Source of the DNA: Thiorhodococcus drewsii AZ1
Lineage (GTDB): Bacteria; Pseudomonadota; Gammaproteobacteria; Chromatiales; Chromatiaceae
Reading direction: 5' to 3'
NCBI RefSeq assembly: GCF_000224065.1
Contig: NZ_AFWT01000003.1
Span: forward strand, 188,261-252,260
DNA: 64,000 nt
Under the pieces are notes generated by a model. It saw only the letters and a list, made by a program, of their open reading frames with translations, had not been told where the DNA came from and did not search any database. The position numbers and the translations under genes are program-made. Below are positions 26,026 through 35,908 of the stretch, piece by piece (positions within the stretch are counted from its first letter, which is position 1; every line of letters begins with the position of its first letter).

Positions 26026-27330
26026 CTATTCATGGTGCTTTTCGGTTTCGAGCAGACGCGCCTTCATGCGTCGCAGACCGAGCCAGGCGATCAGGACCAC
26101 CAGCGGGGCCGAGAGTCCCGTCGCGTAGCTGGCCTCGATCGGGAAACCGTGGCCTTCGATCCCTTTGAAGAGATAGCCGATCAGACCGACCCCGTAGTAG
26201 CCGATGGCGATCACCGAGAGCCCTTCGACCGTCTCCTGCAAACGCAATTGGAGCTTGGCGCGCTGGTTCATGGATTCCAGCAGACTGCGGTTCTGCTCCT
26301 GAAGCCCAACCTCCACGCGGGCGCGCAGCAGACTGGTGAGACGCGCGGCCCGTTCTGCCAGGCCCTGCTGGCGCTTGGAGGTCGAGTTGCAGGTGGCGAC
26401 GGCCGGGGCGAGTCGGGCCTCAAGGAACTCGGTGAAGGTTTGAAGACCCTCGATGCGTTTCTGGCGAAGCTGTTCCAGTCGCTGCTGGACGACGCCGTAG
26501 TAGGCGCGCGACGCCTCGAAGCGAGAGTTGGTGCGCGCCGCGATGGCCTCGATCTCGGAGGCCAGGGTCGTCAGGTCGTCGAGCAATTCGCTCTCGGCGC
26601 TTGATCCCGCAGCCTCTTTCTCGGTCATGCGCGCGGCGACCGCGACCAGGCGGCGATCACCCTGGCTCAGGATGGCATTCGCCTCGCGGGCGATCGGCAG
26701 TCCAATCAGCGCCATGGCCCGATAGGCGTTCAGTTCGAGGATGCGTTTGACCAGTCGCCCGGCCTGGCTGTTGGAGAGTCCTTGGTCACGTACCAGGATG
26801 CGCGAGTAGCCGTCGCTGTGGATGCGCATGTCCGACCAGGCACGTCCGGCTCCACCGACCACCTCCGAGCCGATGATGGGATTGCCCGAAAAGAAGGAAT
26901 CGAGTTCCTCCTGGCTGCGTTCCGGCATGTCGCGTGATTCGAGCGCGAGCGAGGTCGCCGTAACGATTTCGCCGGGCATGTCGCGCAGCCATGCCTCGGG
27001 CAGCTCCCGCAATACGGGTTGTGCGAAGGGGTGGATGAAGGTGCCGTGCTTGGTGAAGGTGTAGGTGACGAATTCGGTGTGTCGCTCCCAGAGCATGCCG
27101 ATGTCGCCGAGCATGGCCGAGTAGTGCTGGTCAATTTGGTCTGGAATCGGCAGTCCATAGTATTCGAGCAGGCGGAACAGGTGCCGTAGGTTGCGACCGC
27201 TGCCGCGCTCGCCGCAGATGGTCGCCAGATGCGAAACGCGTTCGGGTGCATGCAGCGGCTCATAGTTGCGCGCATGCAGTTCGGCAATGGCCTGATGACG
27301 CAGCGGATGTTCCTTGAACGGCAATGGCAT
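26026..27330 (-). CDS. DUF3422 family membrane protein
   Basis: A 434-residue protein from the ATG at 27330 (AGGAG upstream). It matches the DUF3422 family: an N-terminal globular region beginning LPFKEHPLRHQAIAELHARNYEPL, then a long coiled-coil region (about 230-350). Two C-terminal membrane helices follow (VIAIGYYGVGLIGYLFKGI; LVVLIAWLGLRRM) and a charged tail. Family function is unknown; the architecture recalls membrane scaffolds or transporter accessory proteins. It is convergent with the protease pair. Confidence 0.85.
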   Translation of the reverse strand: MPLPFKEHPLRHQAIAELHARNYEPLHAPERVSHLATICGERGSGRNLRHLFRLLEYYGLPIPDQIDQHYSAMLGDIGMLWERHTEFVTYTFTKHGTFIHPFAQPVLRELPEAWLRDMPGEIVTATSLALESRDMPERSQEELDSFFSGNPIIGSEVVGGAGRAWSDMRIHSDGYSRILVRDQGLSNSQAGRLVKRILELNAYRAMALIGLPIAREANAILSQGDRRLVAVAARMTEKEAAGSSAESELLDDLTTLASEIEAIAARTNSRFEASRAYYGVVQQRLEQLRQKRIEGLQTFTEFLEARLAPAVATCNSTSKRQQGLAERAARLTSLLRARVEVGLQEQNRSLLESMNQRAKLQLRLQETVEGLSVIAIGYYGVGLIGYLFKGIEGHGFPIEASYATGLSAPLVVLIAWLGLRRMKARLLETEKHHE

Positions 27331-27574
27331 GGTGAAACAACTCCTGGCAACGATGGGCCGCACAGATTAGCGGGAAATTATGACCCGACAAAGTCGCGAT
27401 CTCTGTCGGTCCAGGGCGCTGGGGCTTGGGGTGGGCGAATTTTTCTTCGCCTTTCCGAGGGCTGTTGAAGTGACTGGCGTTTTGGTGGATAAGTACACCT
27501 GATCATGGGCCTCCGCGCGCAGTGGATCGATTGAGCCGTGCGCCAGAGCGGGTGCTGGCACTTTGGGGGGCTGG

Positions 27575-29074
27575 ATGAATACACGCATTGAGATGTCTCT
27601 CGGGATGACCGAACAAATCGACTCGCAAACAGACTATGAGGATGAAACCGAGTCCTTGCGCAAGACGCTTGAGCGGATGCGCAAGGAGGCGGAGGAGGAA
27701 GTCATTCGCCTCAATCGCCGGCTCGCCGAACGGGAGTTCGAGCAGGACAGCTCGGTCGCGACCGCGACCGAGCGTCTCGCCATGCAGCAGGAGATGACGG
27801 TCCTGCAGCAGACTTTGGAGGCGAAGGAACAGGCGCTCGACCACATCACCGAGGAGTGTCGCCGACTCGAGGACGAGCTTGAGGACCAGAATATGGCCTT
27901 CGACGGTCTCAAGCAGGAGGTCGAGCGCAAGGACAAGGCCGTCAAGGAACTCCAATCCGAGCTCGACCGGTTGCGCGACGAGGTCGCCATGCTCAAGGCC
28001 CGACCGGAGGAGCCGCCTCCTGTCTTGATGTCTGCTCCGGTCGTTTCCGAGCCGCCGAAGATTCAGACCGCCTGGATCGTGATCGGGGCGCTGGTCATGT
28101 TCGTGCTGCTGTCGGCCACCATGCTCAGCTTTCTCTATCTCTTCTGGGACCGAATCCATATCCAACTTCCGGGGCTTCAGCTCGGCGGTGCGGTTCCGGT
28201 TGAGATCATCGCCGAGCGTCCGCCGCCGTCGATTGCCGTCCAGCCCCCGGATCCGAAGCCGGCCAGTGCCCCGGTCGCGGCGCCGCAGGCTCCGGCCGCG
28301 GTCGGGGCGTCGTCCTCGCCCCAGGTCGCCGCGACACGGCCCACGTCGCCTCGGGTGCGCAACGACCGTTTGCGCAGTGGCGCCCTGGGGCCGGCGATGG
28401 TGCTGGTGGAGGGCGGTCGCTTCAAGATGGGCAACGCCAGCCTTGCGGGAGCAGATTTCAGCCCGCCGCACGAGGTGACGGTTGCGTCTTTTCTGATCGG
28501 TCTCAACGAGGTGACCTTTCAGGACTATGCGCGATTTACGCGCGCGACCGGCCGCGCGCCACCCGACGACTATGGCTGGGGTCGCGGTTCGCGTCCGGTA
28601 GTCGGGGTGAGCTGGAACGATGCCAGTGAATACGTGGCATGGCTCTCGCGGGAGACCGGCAGGGTGTATCGGTTGCCGACCGAGGCCGAGTGGGAATATG
28701 CCGCTCGGGCGTCAACCAATACGCCTTTCTGGTGGGGCTACGGCATCGAACCGGGTCGGGCCGTCTGTTTCGATTGCGGCTCCCGCTGGGACAATCGCTC
28801 CACCGCTCCGGTCGGATCCTTTCCCGCCAACCCATTCGGTCTTTACGATACGGCCGGGAATGCCATGGAGTGGGTCGACGACTGCTACACACCCCATTAT
28901 CGCGGCGCCCCGACCGATGGGCGCTCCTGGCTCGTTCCCGGCTGTGCCGAGCGGGTCGCGCGCGGGGGCGCCTTCAACAAGCCTTCCTCCTCCATGCGAG
29001 TCTTCGTCCGAGCGCATTTCGCACTGGGAACGCGGCTCGATATGCTGGGCTTTCGGGTGGCCCGCGATCTCTGA
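27575..29074 (+). CDS. membrane-anchored FGE/SUMF1-domain protein with coiled coil
   Basis: A 499-residue protein from the ATG at 27575 (GGGGGGCTGG upstream). Order: acidic coiled coil at about 15-155; a single TM helix (WIVIGALVMFVLLSATMLSFLYLF) at about 172-195; a Pro/Ala-rich linker; and a formylglycine-generating-enzyme-like domain at about 275-499 (MVLVEGGRFKMGN, LNEVTFQDYARF, PVVGVSWNDASEYVAWLS, RLPTEAEWEYAAR, GNAMEWVDD, RGGAFNK, LGFRVARDL). Most bacterial members of this fold are not sulfatase activators but ligand- or peptide-binding or modifying modules. The catalytic Cys pair of true FGE is not clearly present. The coiled coil is probably cytoplasmic, with the FGE domain in the periplasm. 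Confidence 0.85.
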   Translation: MNTRIEMSLGMTEQIDSQTDYEDETESLRKTLERMRKEAEEEVIRLNRRLAEREFEQDSSVATATERLAMQQEMTVLQQTLEAKEQALDHITEECRRLEDELEDQNMAFDGLKQEVERKDKAVKELQSELDRLRDEVAMLKARPEEPPPVLMSAPVVSEPPKIQTAWIVIGALVMFVLLSATMLSFLYLFWDRIHIQLPGLQLGGAVPVEIIAERPPPSIAVQPPDPKPASAPVAAPQAPAAVGASSSPQVAATRPTSPRVRNDRLRSGALGPAMVLVEGGRFKMGNASLAGADFSPPHEVTVASFLIGLNEVTFQDYARFTRATGRAPPDDYGWGRGSRPVVGVSWNDASEYVAWLSRETGRVYRLPTEAEWEYAARASTNTPFWWGYGIEPGRAVCFDCGSRWDNRSTAPVGSFPANPFGLYDTAGNAMEWVDDCYTPHYRGAPTDGRSWLVPGCAERVARGGAFNKPSSSMRVFVRAHFALGTRLDMLGFRVARDL

Positions 29075-29084
29075 TCCCAACGGC

Positions 29085-29999
29085 ATGTTCCTGACTGGCG
29101 GCGGTGCGATCCTCGGCGTCGGTATCGTCACGCTCGATCTCGTCAATCAGGTCGAGAGCTATCCGGTCGAGGATGCCGAGATTCGCGCCCTGAGCCAGCG
29201 GCGTACGCGCGGCGGCAACGTGGCCAACAGTCTTGGTGTGCTGAGCCAACTGGGGCATGTCTGTCGCTGGGTCGGGACCCTGGCCGACGACGACACCAGT
29301 CGCTGGGTTTGCACGGATTTTGCGCGCCAAGGCATCGATACGAGCCATGCAGTCGTTCATCCGGGTGGGGCGACGCCGACCTCGTACATCACGCTGAGCC
29401 GCGCCACCGGAAGCCGGACCATCGTTCACCATCGCGATCTACCCGAACTGGATGAGGAGGCGTTCGCGCGGGTTTCGCTCGAGGGTGTGGGCTGGGTGCA
29501 TTTCGAGGGCCGCAACCCGGTTGCGACCGGCCGCATGATGGATCGCGCGCGTCGGTTCGCGCCCGGCATCCGGGTGTCGCTGGAGCTGGAGAAGCCTCGA
29601 GATGGGATCGAGGTCTTGCTGGATCGCCCCGATCTCATCCTCGCTGGACGCGCCTATGCCGAGGCGTTGGGTTTCGACGCGCCCGATGCCTTTGTGGCCG
29701 ACCTGATGTCGCGCACCCAGGCCCGGCTCTGCGTCGCGGCTTGGGGCGCTGCGGGCGCGACCCTGGCCGTGCGCGACGGCGCGATCGTGCATGTCCCGGC
29801 TGAGCCTCCGCCGTGCGTGCTCGATACCCTGGCGGCTGGCGATACCTTTAACGCGGGCGTGATCGATGCGCTCATGCGCGGTCTGGAGCCGCGCACGGCG
29901 GTCGGGCAGGCCGTGCGGCTGGCGGGGTTCAAGTGTGGCCGAATCGGGCTCGACGGACTCGTCGAGGAGGCGCGTCGAACCGGACTGGTGCTGGTGTGA
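29085..29999 (+). CDS. PfkB family sugar kinase (ketohexokinase-like)
   Basis: A 304-residue protein starting 10 nt after the FGE-domain gene. N-terminal ILGVGIVTLDLVNQV and RRTRGGNVANSLGVLSQLG form the sugar-binding region, and C-terminal DTLAAGDTFNAGVIDAL is the PfkB signature with the catalytic Asp (GAGD-like as AAGD). The N-terminus is closest to ketohexokinases. The substrate is probably a ketose or related sugar. The tight spacing suggests co-transcription with the FGE-domain gene, though no functional link is evident. Confidence 0.88.
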   Translation: MFLTGGGAILGVGIVTLDLVNQVESYPVEDAEIRALSQRRTRGGNVANSLGVLSQLGHVCRWVGTLADDDTSRWVCTDFARQGIDTSHAVVHPGGATPTSYITLSRATGSRTIVHHRDLPELDEEAFARVSLEGVGWVHFEGRNPVATGRMMDRARRFAPGIRVSLELEKPRDGIEVLLDRPDLILAGRAYAEALGFDAPDAFVADLMSRTQARLCVAAWGAAGATLAVRDGAIVHVPAEPPPCVLDTLAAGDTFNAGVIDALMRGLEPRTAVGQAVRLAGFKCGRIGLDGLVEEARRTGLVLV

Positions 30000-30024
30000 T
30001 GGCGGCGACGTCTTGCCGTTTGTC

Positions 30025-31065
30025 TCAGGGCGCCGGGTTGGGCTGCTCGACGTGGATCGCCTCGATTTCGGCGATCAGGTCGTCATCCAATGTCAGATCG
30101 AGGCTCGCCAGATTGCTCTCCAGCTGCTCCAGCGTGGTGGCTCCGATGATGTTGGCGGTGGTGAATGGACGGCTGGTCACCCAGGCGAGCGCCATCTGGG
30201 CCGGGTCCAGTCCGTGGCGGCGGGCCAGTGCCACGTATTCGCCAGCCGCGCGCTCGGTCTGTGGATTGGAATAGCGGCTGAAGCGCGAGAAGAGTGTGAT
30301 CCGGCCATCGGCGGGTCGCTGGCCGTTGAGATATTTTCCCGACAGGACGCCGAACGCCATTGGCGAATAGGCCAGCAACCCGCACTGCTCGCGGATGGCG
30401 ACCTCGGCCAGTCCGACCTCGAAGCTGCGATTGAGCAGGTTGTAGGGATTCTGGATGCTCACCATGCGCGGCAGTCCCTGCTGCTCGGCGAGCGCAAGGA
30501 AACGCATCAGACCCCAGGGCGTTTCGTTGGAGACGCCGATGTGGCGGATCTTGCCCGCCTTCACCTGATCGGACAGCACCTCCAGCGTTTCCAGCAAGGG
30601 GATGCTCTCGTCCTCCGCGCTCGCGGTGTAGCCGAGCTTGCCGAAGAAGTTGGTCTTGCGATCCGGCCAGTGGAGCTGGTAGAGGTCGATCCAATCGGTC
30701 TGCAGACGCTTGAGGCTGGCATCGAGCGCGGCCTCGATATTGGGTCGGTCGAGCCGGTGGGTGCCGCCCCGGATGTGGGGCAGCCAGTCGCCCGGTCCGG
30801 CGACCTTGGTCGCCAGCACCAATCGGTCGCGGCACCCTCTGGATTTCAGCCAGGTTCCGATGTACTGCTCGGTGCGGCCCTGGGTCTCGCCCAAGGGCGG
30901 CACCGGATACACCTCGGCCGTGTCGATGAAATTGATCCCGGCCGCTACGGCTCGGTCCAGTTGGGCGTGTGCATCGGCCTCGGTGTTCTGCTGACCGAAG
31001 GTCATGGTGCCGAGGCAGAGCGCGCTGACCTGGATGTCGGTTCGTCCTAGTGGTCTGAGCTGCAT
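30025..31065 (-). CDS. aldo/keto reductase (Tas-like)
   Basis: A 346-residue protein with AKR motifs: LGRTDIQVSALCLGTMTFG, INFIDTAEVYP (catalytic Asp and Tyr), KTNFFGKLGY region, HIGVSNETPWGL, and C-terminal NIIGATTLEQLESNL (NADPH binding). Sequence and length match the Tas/YghZ group of NADPH-dependent reductases. It is convergent with the PfkB kinase gene and divergent from djlA. The physiological substrate is unknown. Confidence 0.9.
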   Translation of the reverse strand: MQLRPLGRTDIQVSALCLGTMTFGQQNTEADAHAQLDRAVAAGINFIDTAEVYPVPPLGETQGRTEQYIGTWLKSRGCRDRLVLATKVAGPGDWLPHIRGGTHRLDRPNIEAALDASLKRLQTDWIDLYQLHWPDRKTNFFGKLGYTASAEDESIPLLETLEVLSDQVKAGKIRHIGVSNETPWGLMRFLALAEQQGLPRMVSIQNPYNLLNRSFEVGLAEVAIREQCGLLAYSPMAFGVLSGKYLNGQRPADGRITLFSRFSRYSNPQTERAAGEYVALARRHGLDPAQMALAWVTSRPFTTANIIGATTLEQLESNLASLDLTLDDDLIAEIEAIHVEQPNPAP

Positions 31066-31217
31066 GGTGTCTCCTCTCGGGATGGGCGTGATATGTTTTC
31101 TCGATCGAGCCCTGGTTCGGTTCAGTGGGTGCTCGATGGTGTCGTGACTGCAATTGTACTCCTCGCGGTGCTCATGGCCGGGCGCGACGGGTCAGGGATT
31201 TGGTGGGAGGCTGGATC

Positions 31218-32042
31218 ATGCGTTGGTTGGGCACGGCAGCTGGTGGCGCCCTGGGCTTGCTGTTCGGCGGTCCGGTCGGGGCCCTGTTCGGCGCCATTTT
31301 GGGGCAGGGCGTCGACCGAGGCTTGGCCGGAGGTTACCTCCGTGCGGATCTGTCGACCGAGCAGCGTGGACGCATCCAAGAGCGGTTCTTTGAGGCCGTC
31401 TTCAGCCTCCTGGGTCATCTCGCCAAGGCCGACGGCCGGGTCAGCGAGGCCGAGATCGCCTATGCCGAGTCGGTGATGGATCGCATGGATCTGTCGCCCG
31501 CGTTGCGTCGTACCGCGATCGATCTCTTCACCCAGGGCAAATCGGCGCAGTTCGATTGCTTCGCGATGGTCGAGGGCTTGAGCCGCTCCTGCTCCGGGCA
31601 GCATGCGCTATTGCGGTTGCTACTGGAGATCCTGCTGGGCATGGCGTATGTCGAGTCGGCCCCGACCCGTGAGCAGCGCGATCTGCTGGATCGGGTGCGG
31701 CGCGCCCTCAAGGTTTCATCATTCGAATTCAAGGGATTGGAACATTTGGTGATGCTGCAGCGTCGCGTGCGGTCGTCGGCTGGGCGCGGGGGAGGCGATG
31801 AGCGCGCCACGGACGAGGCGCCTAGAGCGCACCCCCTATCCGAGTCCTATGCCACGCTTGGCATCGAGCCCGAGTCGAGCGTGCCCGAGATCAAGCGGGC
31901 CTATCGACGTCTGCTGAGTCAGCACCATCCGGACAAGCTGGCCTCGCGCGGTCTGCCCGAGGAGGCGCTGCACATAGCGGCGCGCAAGACCCACGAGATC
32001 CGCCGTGCCTATGAGGAGATCGCCCAGGCTCGTGGCTTCTGA
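31218..32042 (+). CDS. djlA: DjlA-like membrane co-chaperone (TerB + DnaJ domains)
   Basis: A 274-residue protein from the ATG at 31218, after GGGAGG. A Gly-rich N-terminal TM helix (GGALGLLFGGPVGALFGAILG) is followed by a TerB-like helical domain (LLGHLAKADGRVSEAEIAYAESVM) and a C-terminal J domain with the HPD motif (LLSQHHPDKL). This order is that of DjlA, an inner-membrane co-chaperone that stimulates DnaK ATPase and affects envelope stress signalling. Size matches E. coli DjlA (271 residues). Confidence 0.9.
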   Translation: MRWLGTAAGGALGLLFGGPVGALFGAILGQGVDRGLAGGYLRADLSTEQRGRIQERFFEAVFSLLGHLAKADGRVSEAEIAYAESVMDRMDLSPALRRTAIDLFTQGKSAQFDCFAMVEGLSRSCSGQHALLRLLLEILLGMAYVESAPTREQRDLLDRVRRALKVSSFEFKGLEHLVMLQRRVRSSAGRGGGDERATDEAPRAHPLSESYATLGIEPESSVPEIKRAYRRLLSQHHPDKLASRGLPEEALHIAARKTHEIRRAYEEIAQARGF

Positions 32043-32230
32043 ATCCTCATTCCGCCGATCCATGCCTTGCGGTCGAGTGAAAATCTCGCGCGCATGGGTT
32101 AGAGTTGCCCGCTGCTAGAGGCGTTGCCCGCCTCAAGACGGCACCAGATTCGATATTCCAATAACGATTTAAATCCTGATCCGGGCGGCGGTGCTTGCGC
32201 TTCCGTCACGCATCCTGGGGGACACGACAG

Positions 32231-32923
32231 ATGGCGGCTGATTTCATTGCACCTTCGATTCTTTCGGCGGACTTCGCCAAGCTCGGCGAAGAGGTCGACA
32301 ACGTCTTGGCTGCGGGCGCGGACATCGTCCATTTCGATGTGATGGACAACCATTACGTGCCCAACCTCACCATCGGCCCGCTGGTCTGCGAGGCGCTGCG
32401 CAAGCATGGCGTCACGGCGCCGATCGACGTGCATCTGATGGTCAAGCCGGTCGATCGCATCATTCCGGACTTCGCTGCGGCGGGCGCGACCTACATCACC
32501 TTCCATCCCGAGGCGAGCGAACACGTCGATCGCACCCTGCAGCTGATTCGCGGCGAGGGCTGCAAGGCGGGCCTGGTCTTCAATCCGGCGACCTCGCTAA
32601 GCTACCTGGACTATGTGCTGGACAAGGTGGATATGATTCTGCTGATGTCGGTCAATCCGGGCTTCGGTGGCCAGAGCTTCATTCCATCCGCACTGGACAA
32701 GCTGAGCGAGGTGCGCGAGATCATCGACGATTCGGGTTTCGATATCCGGCTTGAGGTCGACGGTGGGGTCAAGGCGGATAACATCGCCGAGATCAAGGCG
32801 GCGGGCGCCGACACCTTCGTCTCCGGATCCGGTATCTTCGGCAAGGCCAAGGAGACGGATCCGCATCGCTACGACAGCATCATCCGTCAGATGCGCGAGG
32901 CACTGGCCTCCGTCGATCGCTGA
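32231..32923 (+). CDS. rpe: ribulose-phosphate 3-epimerase
   Basis: A 230-residue protein from the ATG at 32231. It is a complete TIM-barrel epimerase: [60 protein letters not shown] and FVSGSGIFG. It interconverts ribulose 5-phosphate and xylulose 5-phosphate in the pentose phosphate and Calvin cycles. It is first of the rpe-gph-trpEGDC string, an order seen in many gammaproteobacteria. Confidence 0.97.
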   Translation: MAADFIAPSILSADFAKLGEEVDNVLAAGADIVHFDVMDNHYVPNLTIGPLVCEALRKHGVTAPIDVHLMVKPVDRIIPDFAAAGATYITFHPEASEHVDRTLQLIRGEGCKAGLVFNPATSLSYLDYVLDKVDMILLMSVNPGFGGQSFIPSALDKLSEVREIIDDSGFDIRLEVDGGVKADNIAEIKAAGADTFVSGSGIFGKAKETDPHRYDSIIRQMREALASVDR

Positions 32924-32954
32924 AACCCACGCCTAATCAAGGAGCTGTTACCGC

Positions 32955-33629
32955 ATGCTGCGGCCGAAGATGATTCTGCTCGACCTGGATGGAACGCTCG
33001 TCGATAGCGTTCCGGACCTTGCCTATTGCGTCGATGCCATGATGGCGCAGCTCGGCCGGCCGGTTCGAGGCGAGGCCGCCGTGCGGGCTTGGGTGGGTAA
33101 CGGGATCGAGCGTCTGGTGCGCCGCGCCTTGATCGGCACGCTGGACGGCGAGCCCGACGAGGTGGACTACCAGCGCGCCTATCCCATCTTCCTCGAACTC
33201 TATGCCGAGAATACCTTCAAGCGCTCGGGTCTCTATCCGGGCGTGCGCGAAGGGATCGATTTTTTGAAGGCGGCGGCGTATCCGCTGGGGTTGGTCACCA
33301 ACAAGGCGCGCTGTTTCACCGAGCCGCTGCTGAAACATGTCGGGCTCTACGACGACTTCGGCATTCTCGTGTGCGGCGACACCTTGCCGCGCAAGAAGCC
33401 GGATCCGCTGCCCTTGCTGCACGCAGCCGGTCATTTCGATGCTGTGCCGGAGGACTCGCTGATGATCGGCGACTCGATCAGCGACGTTAAGGCGGCGCGG
33501 GCCGCCGGTTTCGGGATTATTTGCACCAGCTACGGTTACAATCACGGCCAGGATATTCGAGATTCCAACCCAGATGCCGTGATCGATTCACTCACCGAAC
33601 TTCAATGCCTCTTGGCCCCGGCGGCCTGA
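32955..33629 (+). CDS. gph: phosphoglycolate phosphatase (HAD family)
   Basis: A 224-residue protein after an AAGGAG site. HAD motif I is ILLDLDGTLVDS, motif II LVTNKA, motif III Lys in RKKPDPLPLL and motif IV MIGDSISDVKAA. It hydrolyses 2-phosphoglycolate, the product of RuBisCO oxygenase action or of DNA repair. It lies 31 bp after rpe and directly upstream of the trp genes. Together with the GlcF-like protein at 40392-41762 it could support glycolate handling, though the two are not linked. Confidence 0.95.
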   Translation: MLRPKMILLDLDGTLVDSVPDLAYCVDAMMAQLGRPVRGEAAVRAWVGNGIERLVRRALIGTLDGEPDEVDYQRAYPIFLELYAENTFKRSGLYPGVREGIDFLKAAAYPLGLVTNKARCFTEPLLKHVGLYDDFGILVCGDTLPRKKPDPLPLLHAAGHFDAVPEDSLMIGDSISDVKAARAAGFGIICTSYGYNHGQDIRDSNPDAVIDSLTELQCLLAPAA

Positions 33630-33649
33630 TCGGGACGGGGGCAGTCAGC

Positions 33650-33700
33650 ATGAGCATACCGGCTAGACGAGCAATGTTGGGGCGGCGATGGCGACGCTAG
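33650..33700 (+). CDS. candidate trp leader peptide (16 codons, one Trp)
   Basis: ATG at 33650 after GGGGGC, ending at TAG 33698-33700; the peptide is [16 protein letters not shown]. Its single Trp codon (33689-33691) lies inside the 5' arm of the hairpin described next, and its stop codon lies in the hairpin loop. A ribosome on this reading frame would prevent the hairpin from forming. Classical trp leaders have tandem Trp codons, so this is a candidate only. Confidence 0.35.
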   Translation: MSIPARRAMLGRRWRR

Positions 33701-33732
33701 GACGCCTCCGCCACCCCTAGATTTCGTTTTTT
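33679..33732 (+). terminator. hairpin plus T-run before trpE (terminator or attenuator)
   Basis: GGGG-C-GGCG-AT-GGCG pairs with CGCC-TC-CGCC-A-CCCC (33679-33693 with 33703-33717): 12 pairs, one mismatch and one small internal loop, closing a 9-nt loop. A T-rich stretch with six Ts at 33727-33732 follows, 9 nt beyond the stem, just before the trpE ribosome site CGGAG (33736-33740). It may end rpe-gph transcription or control trpE. Confidence 0.6.
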
Positions 33733-33746
33733 GCTCGGAGACTCCG

Positions 33747-35249
33747 ATGACCCCCAAGACCTTTCGTGCCCTGTCGGACCAGGGCCACAACCGTATTCCT
33801 GTCGCCTGTGAAGTTCTTGCCGACCTCGAAACCCCGCTGAGCGTCTATCTCAAGCTGGCCGACGGACCCTATTCCTACCTGCTCGAATCCGTTCAGGGCG
33901 GCGAGAAATGGGGGCGTTACTCCATCATCGGGCTGCCCTGCCGCACCCGTATCAAGATCAGCGGACATCAGGTCCAGGTCGAGCGTGACGGGCGCGTCAT
34001 CGAGGAGGTTGAGAGCGAGGACCCTCTGGCCTGGCTGGAAGAATTCCAGCAGCGCTTCCAGGTGGCCGATCTGGCCGATCTGCCGCGTTTCACCGGAGGT
34101 CTCGTCGGCTACTTCGGTTACGACACCATCCGCTATATCGAGCCTCGGCTCGCCACCTGCCCCAATCCGGATCAGTTGGGTACGCCCGACATCCTGCTGA
34201 TGGTCTCGGACGAGGTGGTCGTGTTCGACAACCTCAGCGGTCGCATGTACATCGTCCTGCATCTGGATCCGACTGCGGGCGACACCCTGGAGGCGGGCGA
34301 GGCGCGGCTCGCCGAACTCACCGAGCGCATGCGGCAGGGCACGCCGAACCGCAACGGGACTGGCTCCGAGCGCCAGGTGAGCGAATCCGATTTCGTCTCC
34401 GGCTTCACCGAGGAGGGGTTTAAGCAGGCGGTCGAGCGCATCAAGGCATACATCCTTGACGGCGACTGCATGCAGACGGTGCTGTCGCAGCGTCTTTCGA
34501 TTCCCTTCCAGGCCCGTCCGCTGGATCTCTATCGCGCGCTGCGCGGTCTCAATCCATCGCCCTACATGTACTTCATGGATTTCGACGACTTCCAGGTCGT
34601 CGGTTCCTCGCCCGAGATCCTGACCCGTCTTGAGGACGGCGTCGTCACGGTGCGCCCGATCGCGGGCACGCGCCGGCGCGGCTATACAGAGGAAGAGGAC
34701 AAGGCGCTGGAGGCCGAGCTCCTGGAGGATCCCAAGGAGCTGGCCGAGCACCTGATGCTGATCGATTTGGGCCGCAACGATGCTGGGCGCGTCGCCGAGA
34801 TCGGCAGTGTGCGCCTGACCGATCGCATGATCGTCGAGCGCTATTCGCATGTGATGCACATCGTCTCCAACGTGGTCGGCGAGCTCAAGGAGGGCATGAC
34901 CGCCATCGACGTGCTGCGCGCCACCTTCCCGGCCGGTACCGTCTCCGGTGCGCCCAAGATCCGCGCCATGGAGATCCTCGACGAGCTGGAGCCGGTCAAG
35001 CGCGGCATCTATTCGGGGGCGATCGGCTACATCTCCTGGACAGGCAACATGGATACCGCCATCGCCATCCGCACCGCAGTCATCAAGGACGGCACCCTGC
35101 ACATCCAGGCTGGTGCCGGCATCGTGGCCGACTCCCAGCCGGACCTGGAATGGCAGGAGACCATGAACAAGGGCCGCGCCGTTTTCCGTGCCGTGACCGC
35201 CGCCGAGGTTGGCGTCGATCGCTACGGCTGTGGCGTGAAGCGGGTCTGA
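33747..35249 (+). CDS. trpE: anthranilate synthase component I
   Basis: A 500-residue protein with the feedback-binding motif [15 protein letters not shown] near residue 45 and the chorismate-binding core [61 protein letters not shown] and [15 protein letters not shown]. With TrpG it converts chorismate and glutamine to anthranilate, the first step to tryptophan. The start follows CGGAG. The preserved LLES element predicts tryptophan feedback inhibition. Confidence 0.97.
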   Translation: MTPKTFRALSDQGHNRIPVACEVLADLETPLSVYLKLADGPYSYLLESVQGGEKWGRYSIIGLPCRTRIKISGHQVQVERDGRVIEEVESEDPLAWLEEFQQRFQVADLADLPRFTGGLVGYFGYDTIRYIEPRLATCPNPDQLGTPDILLMVSDEVVVFDNLSGRMYIVLHLDPTAGDTLEAGEARLAELTERMRQGTPNRNGTGSERQVSESDFVSGFTEEGFKQAVERIKAYILDGDCMQTVLSQRLSIPFQARPLDLYRALRGLNPSPYMYFMDFDDFQVVGSSPEILTRLEDGVVTVRPIAGTRRRGYTEEEDKALEAELLEDPKELAEHLMLIDLGRNDAGRVAEIGSVRLTDRMIVERYSHVMHIVSNVVGELKEGMTAIDVLRATFPAGTVSGAPKIRAMEILDELEPVKRGIYSGAIGYISWTGNMDTAIAIRTAVIKDGTLHIQAGAGIVADSQPDLEWQETMNKGRAVFRAVTAAEVGVDRYGCGVKRV

Positions 35250-35304
35250 GGGCGATCGCTCCGATCTCCCTCTGGTGACGACTGAACAACGGGATGGCCG
35301 CAAC

Positions 35305-35886
35305 ATGTTGCTGATGATCGATAACTATGACTCCTTCACCTATAACCTGGTGCAGTATTTCGGTGAGCTGGGAGCCGACGTGCGGGTGGTGCGTAACGAC
35401 GAGATGAGCGTCGACCAGGTGGTCGCGCTTCAGCCCGAGCGCATCGTGATATCACCGGGGCCCTGTACCCCGAACGAGGCCGGTATCTCGGTGCCGCTGA
35501 TCCAGGCGATGGCCGGGCGGCTGCCCATTCTCGGCGTCTGTCTGGGGCATCAGTCCATCGGCCAGGCATTCGGTGGTCATATCGTCAAGGCGCCGGAGGT
35601 CATGCACGGCAAGACCTCGAAGGTGTATCACACCGACCAGGGCGTCTTTTCCGGTTTGTCCAATCCATTCGAGGCGACACGCTATCACTCGCTGGTCATC
35701 GACCCCGACCGCCTGCCCGAGTGTCTGGAGGTGACCGCCTGGACCCAGACCCCGGATGGCGAGCGTGAGGCCATCATGGGCGTGCGTCATCGCGAGCTGG
35801 CGATCCAGGGCGTGCAGTTTCACCCCGAATCGATCCTGACCCAGCATGGTCACGACATGCTGCGGAACTTCATCGAAGACCGCTGA
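35305..35886 (+). CDS. trpG: anthranilate synthase component II (glutamine amidotransferase)
   Basis: A 193-residue class I amidotransferase: [46 protein letters not shown] with the nucleophilic Cys, and the HPES motif near the end giving the catalytic His and Glu. It supplies ammonia to TrpE. ATG 35305 is chosen because the family starts with exactly this [11 protein letters not shown] sequence; the in-frame upstream GTG at 35275 adds only a short unrelated stretch. Confidence 0.96.
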   Translation: MLLMIDNYDSFTYNLVQYFGELGADVRVVRNDEMSVDQVVALQPERIVISPGPCTPNEAGISVPLIQAMAGRLPILGVCLGHQSIGQAFGGHIVKAPEVMHGKTSKVYHTDQGVFSGLSNPFEATRYHSLVIDPDRLPECLEVTAWTQTPDGEREAIMGVRHRELAIQGVQFHPESILTQHGHDMLRNFIEDR

Positions 35887-35908
35887 GCATTTCGACGAGG
35901 ACCCTGAT

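Noticed and set aside
33717..35306. 529-codon open frame on the minus strand
   Set aside because: It is exactly antisense to trpE, whose motifs are all intact.
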